Shown: positions 37,905 to 47,309, counted from the first letter of the stretch. The stretch is DNA of 59,018 bases from Glaciecola sp. XM2 (GCF_018595715.1 NZ_JAHEOJ010000018.1:1-59018), one strand, 5' to 3'. Translations and numbers: made by a program. The notes: generated by a model from the letters alone, not told the origin.

Positions 37905-38984
37905 ATGAAGTATCGTTCTCAAGAAGCATTTACACACGCACAAGCCGATAAAGTTGGCGTACTGATCAGTAATCTAGGTACGCCAGAAGCGCCTACTAAA
38001 CAGGCGCTTCGTCCTTATTTGAAGCAATTTTTATCTGATCCGAGAGTAGTCGAAGTACCTAAGGCTATTTGGTGGTTCATTTTAAATGGCATCATTCTGA
38101 ACATTCGTCCCAAGCGTTCTGCACAAGCCTATAAGACAGTTTGGACCGAAGAGGGTTCACCTCTATTAACTCATACCAAGCATCAAGCAGAAGGGCTCGC
38201 AAAGCGCTTTGAAGAAGCGCATGGCGATAACGTAATTGTAGATTTTTCGATGCGCTATGGTGAACCGTCTGTCTCCACGGCGGTAGAAAACTTACTTGCT
38301 CAAGGTGCCCGAAAAATTATTCTGTTACCGCTGTATCCACAATATTGCGCGTCAACCACCGGTTCTACCTTCGATGCTTTAGCGCATGACTTTACAAAGC
38401 GCAGATGGTTACCCGACTTTAGGTTTGTGAGTCACTATCACGACCATCCTGAATTTATCAAGTGTATGGCTGACAAAATTCAGCAGCATTGGGATGCTCA
38501 TGGACGCGCCGATAAGCTTGTGTTTTCTTATCATGGGATTCCAAAACGCTACCTAACAAACGGTGACCCCTATCACTGTGAGTGTCATAAAACTTCACGC
38601 TTAATCGCGCAAGCTTTAGGGATAACGGGTGAAGAATATATGACCACATTCCAATCTCGTTTTGGTAGAGAAGAGTGGTTGAAGCCATACACCGATGAAA
38701 CGCTTAAGGCGCTGCCAGATCAGGGCGTAAAGTCGCTACAAGTAGTGTGTCCTGGGTTTTCATCAGATTGTTTGGAAACCATCGAAGAAATTGGTGAAGA
38801 AAATCGTGAATACTTTATGGAATCAGGCGGCGAGCGATATGAGTATATTACCTGCTTAAATAGCGATGATGCTCATTTAGACATGCTGTTTAATTTGCTC
38901 GAAAGTAATATGCAAGGTTGGCGTGTTGGGGATGATTATCAGCAGCGCGACCAGCTAGCCAAGGCAATGGGCTCGGCAAAATGA
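37905..38984 (+). CDS. hemH: Ferrochelatase
   Basis: A 359-residue enzyme that inserts ferrous iron into protoporphyrin IX, the last step of heme synthesis. Signatures include GVLISNLGTPEAP at the N-terminus, the metal-binding His in FSYHGIPKRYLTNGDPYHCECHKT and the conserved QSRFGREEWLKPYT. The C-terminal VCPGFSSDCLETIEEI is typical. Its stop overlaps the DUF4112 start by 4 nt. Confidence 0.97.
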   Translation: MKYRSQEAFTHAQADKVGVLISNLGTPEAPTKQALRPYLKQFLSDPRVVEVPKAIWWFILNGIILNIRPKRSAQAYKTVWTEEGSPLLTHTKHQAEGLAKRFEEAHGDNVIVDFSMRYGEPSVSTAVENLLAQGARKIILLPLYPQYCASTTGSTFDALAHDFTKRRWLPDFRFVSHYHDHPEFIKCMADKIQQHWDAHGRADKLVFSYHGIPKRYLTNGDPYHCECHKTSRLIAQALGITGEEYMTTFQSRFGREEWLKPYTDETLKALPDQGVKSLQVVCPGFSSDCLETIEEIGEENREYFMESGGERYEYITCLNSDDAHLDMLFNLLESNMQGWRVGDDYQQRDQLAKAMGSAK

Positions 38985-39457
38985 ATGACGATTTAGAGCC
39001 AACTAATCAATCTGACACTCAAGGGGATGCAGCGTTTAGAGCTCCAGATGCCCTTTTAAAGGCGCAGGAGCTGGCAAATTTGCTCGACTCAGCAGTCAAG
39101 ATTCCGTTTATTGGTATACGTGTCGGTCTGGATTTTTTGGTGGGTCTAATCCCCATTATTGGCGATAGCATTATGTTGCTATCGTCATTTAGAATTGTCT
39201 ATTTAGGGCATAAACTTGGCCTGCCAGATGCGCTTAAATACAAAATGGTGCGCAATGCTTTATTCGACTATTTATTGGGCTTTGTGCCAATTTTAGGAGA
39301 TATCGTGGATATCTTTTTCAAGGCCAACCAACGCAACGTGAGAATAATGGAGCAATGGTGGGTGTCAGAAAACAAAGCTGAGATAGATGCCATGCAGGCA
39401 AAAATGCTCAAGCAGTGGGAAGCGCAGCAGCTAGCCGATAAATCTCAAGATTCGTAA
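38981..39457 (+). CDS. DUF4112 membrane protein
   Basis: A 158-residue small membrane protein with two hydrophobic hairpins. The first is GIRVGLDFLVGLIPIIGDSIMLL, and the second, LLGFVPILGDIVDIFF, repeats its GL(I/V)P(I)xGD pattern. This duplicated motif defines DUF4112, whose function is unknown. Translationally coupled to hemH; convergent with DUF2237, overlapping by 13 bp. Confidence 0.85.
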   Translation: MNDDLEPTNQSDTQGDAAFRAPDALLKAQELANLLDSAVKIPFIGIRVGLDFLVGLIPIIGDSIMLLSSFRIVYLGHKLGLPDALKYKMVRNALFDYLLGFVPILGDIVDIFFKANQRNVRIMEQWWVSENKAEIDAMQAKMLKQWEAQQLADKSQDS

Positions 39458-39807
39458 GCATGTGCTTGTAGCGTTTCTAATGGAATGATGTCTAAGGCCT
39501 TGACGTTAGTTGCCTCGAGTACTACAGGCGGTGCGGCATTTATTGCCAACGCTTGATACCAGCGCGAGGCACATAGGCACCAACGGTCACCGTGTTTTAA
39601 GCCGGGAAAGTCATACATAGAGTTTGGGGTGATAAGGTCATTGCCGAGTGACTTGGAATAGGCTAAGAACTCATCGGTCATGATAGCGCACACGCTATGG
39701 TTGCCAACGTCGCCTGTGGGGACATAACAAAAGCCCTCGCGAGTATAGCCGGTGTTGCCACAGCACAATTGAAGTGTGCCGCCTAAAACGTTTTTTGCAT
39801 TTGCCAT
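39445..39807 (-). CDS. DUF2237 protein
   Basis: About 120 residues from the ATG at 39807 (MANAKNVLGG); a TTG at 39834 is also in frame. The family is recognised by NVLGGTLQLCCGNTGYTREGFC, AIMTDEFLAYSKSLGNDL and HGDRWCLCASRW. The four conserved cysteines suggest metal binding or redox chemistry, but no function is established. Convergent with the DUF4112 gene. Confidence 0.88.
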   Translation of the reverse strand: MANAKNVLGGTLQLCCGNTGYTREGFCYVPTGDVGNHSVCAIMTDEFLAYSKSLGNDLITPNSMYDFPGLKHGDRWCLCASRWYQALAINAAPPVVLEATNVKALDIIPLETLQAHAYES

Positions 39808-39857
39808 AGCCAAGCGCCTTACATTTTTAGTCAATATGATAGATACAAGGGTATACG

Positions 39858-40634
39858 ATGTTAGATAAAAGTCAGCTTACTTCAGTGACCCAAGATAAAG
39901 AAAATATTTCGCCCGAGGAAATCGCCAAGTTCGATAAGCTTGCTGAAACTTGGTGGGATCCTAACGGTAAGTATAAGACGGCTTTAATTTTCAATAAAGC
40001 GCGCACTGAGTATTTTATTGAGCAAATAGCTACGCATTTTGGTCGCAACCATCACTCCATAGATTGTTTAAAGGGCTTAACTATCTTAGATGTAGGCTCC
40101 GGAGGTGGATTGGTGAGCGAGGCACTAGCCAAAGCGGGCGGCATTGTTACCGGCATTGATGCAAGTGAAATGAGCGTGCAGGTAGCTAGGCGTCATGCGC
40201 AAAAAAGTAAGCTCGATATCGACTATCAGCATATGCTTGCCGAAGATATGCTAAAAACCGGTAAACAATACGACGTGGTGATCAATGCAGAGGTATTGGA
40301 GCATGTGCCAATGCCAAAAGAGTTAGTGAGAGAATGCAGCCAAATGACCAACGAAAATGGCTGTGTTGTATTGGCAACACTAAACCGCACTTTAAAGTCG
40401 TTTATTATAGGCATAGTGGGCGCTGAGTATGTTATGCGTTATTTGCCGATTGGCACGCACAATTGGCATATGTTCATTAAGCCGCTGGAGCTAAACAGCT
40501 GGGCCTCTATCAACCGTTTAAAGCTGATTGAAGAAAAGGGCATGGCATATAATCCATTTACCAAGCAGTGGCGCTTAAGCAGAGGTTTAGGTGTCAATTA
40601 CATTCAAGTTTATAAGAAACTCCCCCCGCTTTGA
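39858..40634 (+). CDS. UbiG-type O-methyltransferase (3-demethylubiquinone methyltransferase-like)
   Basis: A 258-residue class I SAM methyltransferase. The SAM-binding motif I reads LDVGSGGGLVSEAL (about 75-88) and the acidic motif II is GIDASEM. The UbiG-family block NRTLKSFIIGIVGAEYV ... GTHNWHMFIKP is present, as is the start EEIAKFDKLAETWWDPNGKY. By eye, NRTLKS, GTH-W and VNYIQ look more like the alphaproteobacterial/mitochondrial branch (COQ3) than E. coli UbiG. It could therefore be an acquired or second copy, not the housekeeping ubiG. A glutathione transferase gene follows after 9 bp. Confidence 0.8.
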   Translation: MLDKSQLTSVTQDKENISPEEIAKFDKLAETWWDPNGKYKTALIFNKARTEYFIEQIATHFGRNHHSIDCLKGLTILDVGSGGGLVSEALAKAGGIVTGIDASEMSVQVARRHAQKSKLDIDYQHMLAEDMLKTGKQYDVVINAEVLEHVPMPKELVRECSQMTNENGCVVLATLNRTLKSFIIGIVGAEYVMRYLPIGTHNWHMFIKPLELNSWASINRLKLIEEKGMAYNPFTKQWRLSRGLGVNYIQVYKKLPPL

Positions 40635-40643
40635 GGAACATGC

Positions 40644-41252
40644 ATGAAAATTTATGATACTAAAACCGCTCCCACCCCTCGCCGCGTTCGCATGTTTTTA
40701 GCGGAAAAGGGGATTGATATGGACTATGTGCAAGTGGATATTCAAGGCGGTGAAAACTTATCAAAAGAAATGCGGGCAAAAAACCCGATCGGTAAAGTCC
40801 CTATTTTAGAGCTTGATGACGGCACTTGTATTAGTGAAAGCGACGCAATATGCACTTACTTTGAAGCACTTCAACCAGAGCCCTTCTTGTTTGGTGAAAC
40901 TGCCTTAGAAAAAGGCCAAGTCATGATGTGGCAGCGCCAGGTGGAGTTTTGCTTGTTCATGCAAATTGGCATGTGCTTTCAACATAGTACCGGATATTTC
41001 AAAGACCGAATGAATCCAGTGCCTGAATATGGCAAAGAAGCGGGCATTAACGCCAGCAAGTTCTTATCAGTGCTTGAGCGTCGTTTGGGCGAGAGTGAAT
41101 TCATTGCCGGTGACAAATTCAGCATCGCAGATATCACGACACTTTGTGCCATCGATTTTGCACGAGTGGTGAAAATCAAGCTTAGCGACGAACAAGTGAA
41201 TCTTGCACGGTGGTATGAGCAAATAAATGCTCGAAAAAGTGCTAGGGCTTAG
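40644..41252 (+). CDS. Glutathione S-transferase family protein
   Basis: A 202-residue cytosolic protein. The N-terminal thioredoxin-like domain (about 1-78) starts MKIYDTKTAPTPRRVRMFLAEKGI and has the cis-Pro and SNAIL-like segments KVPILELDDG and ISESDAIC. The C-terminal helical domain ends in an AGDKFSIADITTLCAIDFA cap motif. Such enzymes conjugate glutathione or reduce substrates; the specific reaction cannot be read. Probably cotranscribed with the UbiG-type gene. Confidence 0.9.
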   Translation: MKIYDTKTAPTPRRVRMFLAEKGIDMDYVQVDIQGGENLSKEMRAKNPIGKVPILELDDGTCISESDAICTYFEALQPEPFLFGETALEKGQVMMWQRQVEFCLFMQIGMCFQHSTGYFKDRMNPVPEYGKEAGINASKFLSVLERRLGESEFIAGDKFSIADITTLCAIDFARVVKIKLSDEQVNLARWYEQINARKSARA

Positions 41253-41257
41253 ATTAC

Positions 41258-41431
41258 TTACAACAAAATAGTATTAATTTCTGGTGACAGCGACTTCGCT
41301 CCTGTTGGCAAACTTGCAAGACAGGATGCTTTCTCAAAAACGCGCTTTGCTCCAAGCATACAAGATAAGTCTTCGTAGAAATCTCCTGACTCAGAAACAT
41401 CGCGTACACCTAAGGGAATATATCCAATCAT
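41258..41431 (-). pseudogene. Truncated VOC/glyoxalase-family gene
   Basis: A 57-codon reading frame with a good ribosome site (GAGGG, 7 nt before ATG at 41431). Its first ~35 residues, MIGYIPLGVRDVSESGDFYE and the following LGAKRVFE, look like the N-terminal beta-alpha unit of a small glyoxalase/VOC protein. The rest of the ~120-residue domain is missing and the tail is unrelated. I read it as the 5' remnant of a gene that lost its 3' half. Confidence 0.55.
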
Positions 41432-41673
41432 TTCATTCCCTCTCGCTTCAATGCAACATAAACGTTATTACTCCTTTGCAAAATGCTTGTTTCCGGGGCT
41501 ATTAAGCGACTGCGACTATTAAAAAGTAAACAGGCTATTGATGAGGCGGCAATAGTTTATTATGGTAGTTGCGTTGAATAATGATTGCCACGGCGCATTA
41601 TTTTCTGATGATGTGTTGACTGACATTTGTGTTTAAATCAAGCCAAATAAATATTAGTAAAGTTTATGGATGA
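41432..41673. other. Intergenic region upstream of the orphan gene
   Basis: AT-rich sequence between the VOC remnant and the 658-residue orphan. No gene, repeat or terminator is evident. Promoters for both flanking genes presumably lie here. Confidence 0.4.
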
Positions 41674-43650
41674 ATGATGCAAGACTATAAAAGGATACTT
41701 GTTCTTACAGTTCTTGTGGCGCTAAGTGCCATTGCCACAATTTTATTTTTCAATATAGATGATAGCGCCTCAAAACAACTTGGAAATGAAGTTGTTAGTG
41801 AACAAGTTGAAAAAAGAAATGAAGTTTTTATTGAGCAAGTTGAAAAAAAAGGCATCGATGATTTAACGTCTGAAAACAAGCTCGGAGATAAAAAAGGCGA
41901 AAAGGCCATATTTGAGTTAGCGCCGTTCCCACAAGTTATTTCCAATGAAGAGCGATGTAAAGAAGTTGATTTAGCGATTCAACAAAATCAAGATGATTTG
42001 ATAGATGATGTGTTAGCCACTGCAAACAAATTGTTTTTTGCTGGAGAAAAAAAAGATGTTATTGCACATGCTATCTGGTCTGAACTTGGATGGTGGAATG
42101 CTAAGGACTGGTATGTCAATGTCACTCTTTACGAAGCCATAAAACGTCATGTTGCAGACTTTGAAACTTTTAATCAGACGAGCAAGCTTCAATCTGCGCT
42201 CGCAGAGATCGAAGTTAGAAGAAATAACGACGAATATAAAGGAATATTTGATGAACTCTCTAGGGAAGAGGAGAACATATGGTCCCCAATTGATTTGACG
42301 AGCATCAATGACTCTTTAACGGCGTTTGAGTCTGATGAGGTTGTTTTAACGCAAATAGACAATGTATTGTCAGCAATTCCACAGACTGTTTTAAATAACC
42401 CAAGAATATCGATAGTTAAACCTTTCATCGTTGGTCTCATTTTAGCGAACAAACCAGATGTTGCTTTGAACTTACTTGAAAAATATCCATCTTTAAATGA
42501 AGTGACTAGCGAGTTTAGTACAGCATTTCAAAAAGAGGTTGCTGCCGCTCTATATCCGAGTTTGAATGATCAAATAGATAAAACGCGCCTTTCGAAAATC
42601 ATTGAAAAAACTGGCTTGGGCTCAGCGTCCATTGTGATATATGAATTGCCGGGTTTTTTTGCGCAGCCAAATCAAAGAAAAGGAATAGAAAAGCTTAATG
42701 CTCTTGGATTTGACATAACATACAAAATAGCCAATGAACTTGAACCTCCTGAATCTCAGATAATGCTAGCCACTAAAGAATATTTTCCCGATGAGCTACT
42801 CAATGAACAAGAAACTTGTTATGCCGTTGAGGATTGGGTGGCATCCAGAGAAAAATCGCCAGATGAGTGGAACACACTCAAACAAGACAACTTTACGGAA
42901 TCAGTGGTTGATTCGTTTGAATATGCAACATGCTCGGCAATGCCATTTTCACAAAAAAATGTAAAGCAAGTCAGAGATTCTGCAAGACAGGGAATTTCAA
43001 GAGTCCGTAACTTTGTAACAAAGCAAAAAGTAGCGCTTAGAGATATCGATTTTAGCCAGCTTGATATCACAGATCTTGATTCAGATGCGCAGGTAATCGT
43101 TAGCCTAGTGGTCTCTAATGAAATTTTTCAAACAGGTAAACTCAGCAAGGAAGCAATACGCAGTAAACTAATCGCCGAAAATTGGGCTCCAAACCCTAAA
43201 AGTATTTTGGTCAAACAAGCTCTGGTTGAAATCGATACAAACGGTATTTGGATTGATGAGGTCGAATATGGAAGCGACGCAAATAATTACCAACTACTTA
43301 ATAAGCTTGCCGAAAAGGGAGATTTTGAAGGGTTTTCAAAGATAAAGTCAAAACTCGATTTTGAAGAACATAGTCTTTATGACCCGTTTTACTATTTTAT
43401 AAAAGGGTATCGCTCGATTCAAATTTCGTTAAGCTCTTCTGATACGCTTAAATTAACAAACGGGCAAGATAAAAACAAAAGCTTCATCGAATATTTTAGG
43501 CAACAAGGAATCAACGTCTTACAACATCATAAGCGCGTGGCATACAAAAAGAAATTGAAGAACAAGTATGATTATGAGGCTCTAATCAAACATTTTCCAG
43601 AGCTAGCTATTCCCTATATGCATGATTATTTTGACGTTATTTGTGAGTAG
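41674..43650 (+). CDS. Orphan membrane-anchored protein, 658 residues
   Basis: I recognise no family. One N-terminal helix (about 8-26, LVLTVLVALSAIATILFF) is followed by a charged, low-complexity linker with a repeated EQVEKR/EQVEKK, then a large and probably helical, periplasmic body. The protein is rich in K, E, N, D and I, and the gene is clearly more AT-rich than the heme and tRNA-modification genes before it, suggesting acquired DNA. Only four cysteines are visible in the body (such as EERCKEV, NEQETCYAV and EYATCSAM). The frame is intact for nearly 2 kb, so it is probably functional. No operon partner. Confidence 0.7.
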   Translation: MMQDYKRILVLTVLVALSAIATILFFNIDDSASKQLGNEVVSEQVEKRNEVFIEQVEKKGIDDLTSENKLGDKKGEKAIFELAPFPQVISNEERCKEVDLAIQQNQDDLIDDVLATANKLFFAGEKKDVIAHAIWSELGWWNAKDWYVNVTLYEAIKRHVADFETFNQTSKLQSALAEIEVRRNNDEYKGIFDELSREEENIWSPIDLTSINDSLTAFESDEVVLTQIDNVLSAIPQTVLNNPRISIVKPFIVGLILANKPDVALNLLEKYPSLNEVTSEFSTAFQKEVAAALYPSLNDQIDKTRLSKIIEKTGLGSASIVIYELPGFFAQPNQRKGIEKLNALGFDITYKIANELEPPESQIMLATKEYFPDELLNEQETCYAVEDWVASREKSPDEWNTLKQDNFTESVVDSFEYATCSAMPFSQKNVKQVRDSARQGISRVRNFVTKQKVALRDIDFSQLDITDLDSDAQVIVSLVVSNEIFQTGKLSKEAIRSKLIAENWAPNPKSILVKQALVEIDTNGIWIDEVEYGSDANNYQLLNKLAEKGDFEGFSKIKSKLDFEEHSLYDPFYYFIKGYRSIQISLSSSDTLKLTNGQDKNKSFIEYFRQQGINVLQHHKRVAYKKKLKNKYDYEALIKHFPELAIPYMHDYFDVICE

Positions 43651-44353
43651 GTGAGTGATTAATAAGATGAAAAAGTAACAAAAGAAATGGTCTTCCGTTT
43701 TGGAGGAGGCTAGCCGCACTCTTAATCGATACTTTGATTTTGGGATTGTTTGGCTGGGTTTAGGCTTTTATTTGAATACTTCTTGACCTATCCGCCCTTA
43801 AATCGAAACCATGAAATTGATGGGTTTTCCAATTGCACACAACTAAGTGCTTACAACTTTTAACGAGCCTGACCTTCCATCGAGGAAAGTAATCTTTGAA
43901 CAGCCGGTTGCGTTTTACTCGCTTTCAAGTTGCTTCGCAAAGAAAGTGTCCAAAGTAAGCGGCTGTTGCTAAAGACAGCACAAAAAATAATCCTATATTG
44001 TTGATACGTAAAGGGTTGTCTTCCTAAACATCTGCTGAATTACTGGCAAATAACAAATAGTGAAGAAAAATAGCGACAGGTGCACGCGGTGTCATTAGTG
44101 CTATTTTGCTTACTGTCACTAAAAAAATAAATGATATAAATATCAATGATATAGGTGATGACATCTCTTTAGAAGGTATATTGAGTCTGTTCAAGCAGAC
44201 ATATTCCGATGTCTATTCTTTAGGAACGCCAAAATATCTTCCTTATGTCATTGAATTTTATGATGAATATGTTTGTGGCACGATAAGTGATATGTCGATC
44301 CTGAAGCATCAATGTTGATGCCATAACAAAATGATGAATGAAAGGAGACTACC
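43651..44353. other. 703-bp gene-poor segment
   Basis: No convincing gene. A frame from the stop at 44061 to the stop at 44318 (start codon TTG at 44106, ending SDMSILKHQC) reads like a real protein fragment, but it has no usable ribosome site and no recognised family. On the minus strand around 43860-43960 a short frame with SKTQPAVQRLLSSMEGQAR is open. Both could be relics. I see no terminator or transposon ends. Confidence 0.4.
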
Positions 44354-44596
44354 ATGTCATTATCAAGAAAATTAACTGCATTTACTCTATCAGGCCTTTT
44401 CGTTGCTTGCCTAACTACCCAAGCGTTAGCGTCAGAAACACTCTTTAATACATTAGACGTTGATCAAAGTGGCAGTATCTCTAAAACTGAAGCAAACGCA
44501 CATTCAGATTTAACTAAAATCTTTAGTGAAGTTGATGCAAACGGCGATGGCGAAATCAGTTACGATGAGTTTACCGCTGCAGGTTTAGACGAGTAG
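44354..44596 (+). CDS. Small secreted EF-hand protein
   Basis: An 80-residue protein with a signal peptide (cleavage near TTQALASE, about 27) and two canonical calcium loops: DVDQSGSISKTE (35-46) and DANGDGEISYDE (61-72), each with Asp at position 1 and Glu at 12. Probably a periplasmic calcium-binding protein. Such small calmodulin-like proteins are common in marine gammaproteobacteria. AAAGGAG precedes the ATG. Confidence 0.85.
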   Translation: MSLSRKLTAFTLSGLFVACLTTQALASETLFNTLDVDQSGSISKTEANAHSDLTKIFSEVDANGDGEISYDEFTAAGLDE

Positions 44597-44676
44597 TATT
44601 TTCCGTGAGGGCTCTTCGATAAGGGCTCTCGCTCTTTACTTCTAGGCGCCCCATATTTTGCTTATACGAGACTTAT

Positions 44677-45927
44677 TCACTGCTCCCTTCTAATAGGTAG
44701 GCCTCTTCCATAAGATAACATTCGCCAAATCCATTCTACAGGTCCATATGCGAAGCGTGCAAACCACAGGTTAGATACAGTAATTTGTAAAACAAAAACT
44801 ACAATGGCGATGGCGGCTAAACTCAAGGGCCCACCCTTTAAGTGTAAGCCAAAGCCAATGCCATAAAATATGCTAATGCCTAAGAATGTTTGCAATAGAT
44901 AATTAGACAAAGCCATCCGCCCGGGCGCCGTAAACACGCTTAATATCGATGGGTACTTACGCCACAACAACGTAAATACGGCGATATATGCAAAGGCGAG
45001 GGGAAAGACCGCAAGCATATAAGCAATCACCGATAAAAACCCATCTAAGGAATGTGGTTGAAATGAGTTGAGCCCAGATAGATTGGCGTATGCAACAGTT
45101 GAGGGTAAGCCAACAATTAAGCCAAATAAAATAGTCTTTTTTAATAGCGCCGTGTTTTCTAGTAACTTACCGGCAATCAGCTGACGTCCCGCCCACATGC
45201 CAATCAACATAATGCCTAATACTTTTGGTATACGCCAAGTATCAAAATAATATCCAACCCTGCCAATGGAAATTTCCATGTTTAATTCAAAATAACGAAC
45301 AATACTGTTGGTATGGACTACTTCGTAGAAGCCTGCAAAAAAACCACTTATATCATCGCTACCATCCACTAAATAACTCGCAACTTGATACAAACCTAAA
45401 GATGGATCGATACCGAGCTTCCAAAATAAGTAATATCCGGGAATAGGCACTATAAACAAAATCGCAGCAATGAGTAACAGACTCCGGTCAGCACATTTGC
45501 GCATAAAGAACAGCACGAAGCCTAGTAATGCATAAAGAAAAAGAATGTCGCCAACCCAAAATAAACACATATGCATCAAGCTAATAAGCAACAAGATACT
45601 AAGTCTGCGAAGATATAAGCTATTAGCTTTGGCAGCGACCTTGTTCTCTAAGCGCGATAATTGTAATGCGAAGCCCAAGCCGAATAAAAAGGAGAAAATA
45701 GTATAAAAGCGACCATCAATAACCATCAGGATAAAGGCGTCGTAAATATATGCGCCCCCTATGGCCGACTTTGCTTGTGAATCTAGGAACAGCCATCCAG
45801 CAAAATATTGCACATTCGCAAAAAAAATGCCGAATAAAGCAAGCCCGCGTAGGGCATCTAAAATATCATAACGTGTGCTTGCCGGTATTGGGACGGCATC
45901 GGCAGCGGCCGGATTGGGTCCATTCAT
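44677..45927 (-). CDS. DUF418 family membrane protein
   Basis: A 416-residue polytopic protein with about 8-10 helices. The N-terminal RYDILDALRGLALFGIFFANV is typical of DUF418/heparan-alpha-glucosaminide acetyltransferase-like proteins, and the C-terminal GPVEWIWRMLSYG is the DUF418 signature (GPlEwlwR). These are thought to transfer acyl groups across membranes or to transport; the role here is unknown. It lies 56 bp downstream of an exported amidohydrolase in the same direction, a possible operon. Confidence 0.88.
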   Translation of the reverse strand: MNGPNPAAADAVPIPASTRYDILDALRGLALFGIFFANVQYFAGWLFLDSQAKSAIGGAYIYDAFILMVIDGRFYTIFSFLFGLGFALQLSRLENKVAAKANSLYLRRLSILLLISLMHMCLFWVGDILFLYALLGFVLFFMRKCADRSLLLIAAILFIVPIPGYYLFWKLGIDPSLGLYQVASYLVDGSDDISGFFAGFYEVVHTNSIVRYFELNMEISIGRVGYYFDTWRIPKVLGIMLIGMWAGRQLIAGKLLENTALLKKTILFGLIVGLPSTVAYANLSGLNSFQPHSLDGFLSVIAYMLAVFPLAFAYIAVFTLLWRKYPSILSVFTAPGRMALSNYLLQTFLGISIFYGIGFGLHLKGGPLSLAAIAIVVFVLQITVSNLWFARFAYGPVEWIWRMLSYGRGLPIRREQ

Positions 45928-45983
45928 CGTTTCATGCTTCCTATTTATTTTGCAGCTACTTTAATCAGCGCCAATTTAGAAGA

Positions 45984-47309
45984 TCAGTCTGCTATTTTTT
46001 TATATACGACGCCTTCTTTCATAACAAAGCTGATGTTTTGCAAAATAGTGATATCGTCAAGTGGATTGCCGTTTACTGCGACAATATCACCCCATTTACC
46101 GGCTTCTAAGCTGCCTAACTCATTGAGTTTGCCTAAATTCTCAGCCCCTGAGAGCGTCCCGGCAATTATCGCCTCCATTGGAGTCATGCCACCGTATTTA
46201 ACCAGTAGTTCAAATTCCTTGGCATTATCACCATGAGGCCCCACGCCTGCATCGGTGGACAACGCAATTTTAACCCCCGCTTTATGGGCTTTTTCAACAT
46301 ACGTTCTGACTACGGTCATCGCTTGCTCTGCTTTTACGCGTTGGTTGTCGGTTAAAAAACTATTGGGATCGTTAAGTGCAGGTTCGAGGGATGAAAAGGC
46401 TGAAAGCGTTGGCGATAAATAGGCATCGTTAGCAATAAATAAACGAATGCTTTCTTCATCTAAAAAAGTACCGTGTTCAATGGTGTTTGCCCCTGCCTTG
46501 AGTGCCGCATTTATGCCTTCTGCACCATGTGCGTGAGCAGCTATCCTGCGCCCCATGAGTTTGGCTGTGTCCATAATGGCAGTTAACTCATCTTCAAAAA
46601 ACTGCTGCTCTAAACCTGCATTACTGTCAGACATGACCCCTGCGGTGGCCGTTAATTTGATATGGTCAGCTTTACGCCTAATTTGATCCCTCACTGCTTT
46701 GCGACACTCTGCAACCCCGTCGCATACTCCTGATGTGCGCAATACATCAGCCACAGGTTCTTTAAAGCTGTGAGTAAAATCGCCATGACCGCCGTTAATG
46801 GCAATAGGATTGCCGGCAACAAAAGTTCTTGGACCAATAATGTAACCAGCATTGATGCCGTCTCTCACTGCAAAGATGGCATCATCAGTGAATGCGCCCA
46901 TATCTCGCACGCTTGTAAAACCCGCCATCAGGGTATCGCGGGCATGTTTAGCGCCTAGCATCGCGGTATCAGCGTCTGACATTTGCACCCAGCTTAAGGC
47001 CGCACCGGGCGCTAATGCTAAGGTTAAGTGCACATGGCCATCAATAAAACCTGGCATAACAAAGTGGTTTTTTAAATTGTGAATTTCAAGGGAATCGCTA
47101 TTGCCGAACGCCAAGTCATCAGCATCGATGTAGCCATTTTCAATACCGTAGACTTTACCGTCTTTTAAGATGACGCTTTGCTCTTCAGCGACGGCCTCGC
47201 CCGGCACCGCTAGCAGTTTGCCTGCGTGAATAATGTCCCATTGTGCAGCGTGAACTTGCGTTAGGCTTGTGAGTAGGCATAGGAGGGTAATGATTTTAAA
47301 AGATGTCAT
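45984..47309 (-). CDS. Exported metal-dependent amidohydrolase
   Basis: A 441-residue amidohydrolase-superfamily enzyme with a signal peptide (cleavage near TQVHAAQ, about 22). Metal-binding features include GHVHLTLA near residue 92, the probable carboxylated Lys in HIKLTATAGV, AHAHGAE, EHGTFLD and the late Asp in STDAGVGPHG. It resembles the imidazolonepropionase/prolidase-like (Xaa-Pro dipeptidase, Sgx9260-type) branch that cleaves dipeptides or amidated compounds in the periplasm. Upstream of the DUF418 gene and probably cotranscribed. Confidence 0.9.
   Translation of the reverse strand: MTSFKIITLLCLLTSLTQVHAAQWDIIHAGKLLAVPGEAVAEEQSVILKDGKVYGIENGYIDADDLAFGNSDSLEIHNLKNHFVMPGFIDGHVHLTLALAPGAALSWVQMSDADTAMLGAKHARDTLMAGFTSVRDMGAFTDDAIFAVRDGINAGYIIGPRTFVAGNPIAINGGHGDFTHSFKEPVADVLRTSGVCDGVAECRKAVRDQIRRKADHIKLTATAGVMSDSNAGLEQQFFEDELTAIMDTAKLMGRRIAAHAHGAEGINAALKAGANTIEHGTFLDEESIRLFIANDAYLSPTLSAFSSLEPALNDPNSFLTDNQRVKAEQAMTVVRTYVEKAHKAGVKIALSTDAGVGPHGDNAKEFELLVKYGGMTPMEAIIAGTLSGAENLGKLNELGSLEAGKWGDIVAVNGNPLDDITILQNISFVMKEGVVYKKIAD

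Noticed and set aside
41284-41505. 73-residue plus-strand frame
   Set aside because: It starts at GTG without a ribosome site and lies antisense to the better supported VOC remnant.
44106-44318. 70-residue frame as a gene
   Set aside because: TTG start, no ribosome site, no known family. Kept only as a possible relic.
44597-44640. Terminator after the EF-hand gene
   Set aside because: AGGGCTCT occurs twice as a direct, not inverted, repeat; no stable stem.
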